Assembly (NCBI GenBank): GCA_017304275.1
Contig: JAFKKW010000389.1
Location: 1-8,539, forward strand
DNA from: Hyphomicrobiales bacterium
GTDB lineage: Bacteria; Pseudomonadota; Alphaproteobacteria; Rhizobiales; Hyphomicrobiaceae
DNA: 8,539 nucleotides
Direction of reading: 5' to 3'
The notes beneath the pieces were generated by a model. That model did no database searches. It was not told the DNA's origin and saw only the letters and a list, made by a program, of their open reading frames with translations. The position numbers were made by a program, and so were the translations under genes. Positions 8,180 to 8,539 of this stretch are shown piece by piece; position 1 is the first letter of the stretch, and each line of letters starts with the position of its first letter.

Positions 8180-8539
8180 TCAGGCGAAGAAGTCCTTGGC
8201 GCGCGTCAGCGCCGCAACCAGGGCGTCGACCTCCGCCTTGGTATTGTACATGGCGAACGACGCCCGGCAGGTCGCCGTCACGCCGAGCCGCTCCATCAAC
8301 GGCTGCGCGCAGTGGTGTCCCGCCCGGATCGCGATCCCGGACCGGTCGATGATGGTCGACACGTCGTGCGGATGCAGCCCGTCGATCGAGAACGCGTGGA
8401 TGGCACCCTTGCCCTTGGCGGTACCGTAGAGGGTGAGCCCTGGCACCTCCTGCAGCCGCTCGAACGCATAGGCGCCGATCTCGGCCTCGTAGGTCGCGAT
8501 CCGGTCGCGCCCCACTTGCATCATGTAGGAAAGCGCAGC
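8180..8539 (-). CDS. sufS: Cysteine desulfurase SufS, C-terminal part (5' end beyond the right edge)
   Basis: The last 119 codons of a PLP-dependent class V aminotransferase-fold enzyme that takes sulfur from L-cysteine for Fe-S cluster assembly. The active-site cysteine is in RAGHHCAQP (TGC at 8311-8309), matching RTGHHCAMP around Cys364 of E. coli SufS. RASFAMYNTKAEVDALVAAL then gives the usual SufS ending. The HHC motif, without a long mobile loop, points to the SufS (group II) rather than the IscS/NifS type. The frame stays open to the edge (AALSYMMQVGRDR), so the internal ATG at 8524 is not the start. The PLP lysine lies outside the window. The gene is followed within 11 bp by the DUF59 gene. 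Confidence 0.95.
   Translation of the reverse strand, partial: AALSYMMQVGRDRIATYEAEIGAYAFERLQEVPGLTLYGTAKGKGAIHAFSIDGLHPHDVSTIIDRSGIAIRAGHHCAQPLMERLGVTATCRASFAMYNTKAEVDALVAALTRAKDFFA

Overview
The window looks like the chromosome of an alphaproteobacterium, most likely Hyphomicrobiales. It has high GC, GTG starts, Suf genes ordered sufS, DUF59/sufT, sufA, a Kup potassium transporter, an M3B oligoendopeptidase, and hairpin-bearing intergenic repeats of a kind common in this class. The genus cannot be read from the sequence. No phage, plasmid, CRISPR, rRNA or tRNA sequence was seen.

Layout, left to right. (1) 1-2071, minus strand: one uninterrupted reading frame that starts as a sigma-54-dependent response regulator (receiver, AAA+, first half of a Fis-type helix-turn-helix). 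At codon 483/484 it switches, without a frameshift or stop, into the body of a luciferase-like flavin monooxygenase that runs off the left edge. It is either a real gene fusion or an assembly chimera, and is the most unusual thing here. (2) 2072-2358: divergent intergenic region with a two-tier inverted repeat overlapping a possible promoter of the regulator. (3) 2359-4230, plus: M3 family oligoendopeptidase (pepF). (4) 4231-4432: a head-to-head pair of hairpin repeat units, then two matching operator-like palindromes 33 bp apart. (5) 4433-5040, plus: a two-gene toxin-antitoxin module, AbrB/MazE-type antitoxin and Doc (Fic-fold) toxin, with overlapping stop and start. (6) 5177-7084, plus: kup potassium uptake protein. 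(7) 7085-7228: a second inverted repeat pair between convergent genes. (8) 7229-8539, minus: the distal end of a suf iron-sulfur cluster operon, sufS (3' part), DUF59/sufT, sufA.

How the genes relate. The suf genes form a pathway: SufS releases sulfur from cysteine, the DUF59 protein assists maturation, and SufA carries or transfers clusters. The TA pair is a self-contained, probably autoregulated module between housekeeping genes. pepF and kup look like independent single-gene units. The two repeat elements lie 27-33 bp past the pepF and kup stop codons, where they could limit read-through or protect 3' ends. Both have two units of about 30 nt with a 30-31 nt linker, and the units share the form CTGGA(T/C), GC-rich stem, AT or GT. 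The stem sequence differs while pairing is kept, apart from one wobble shape in the second element.
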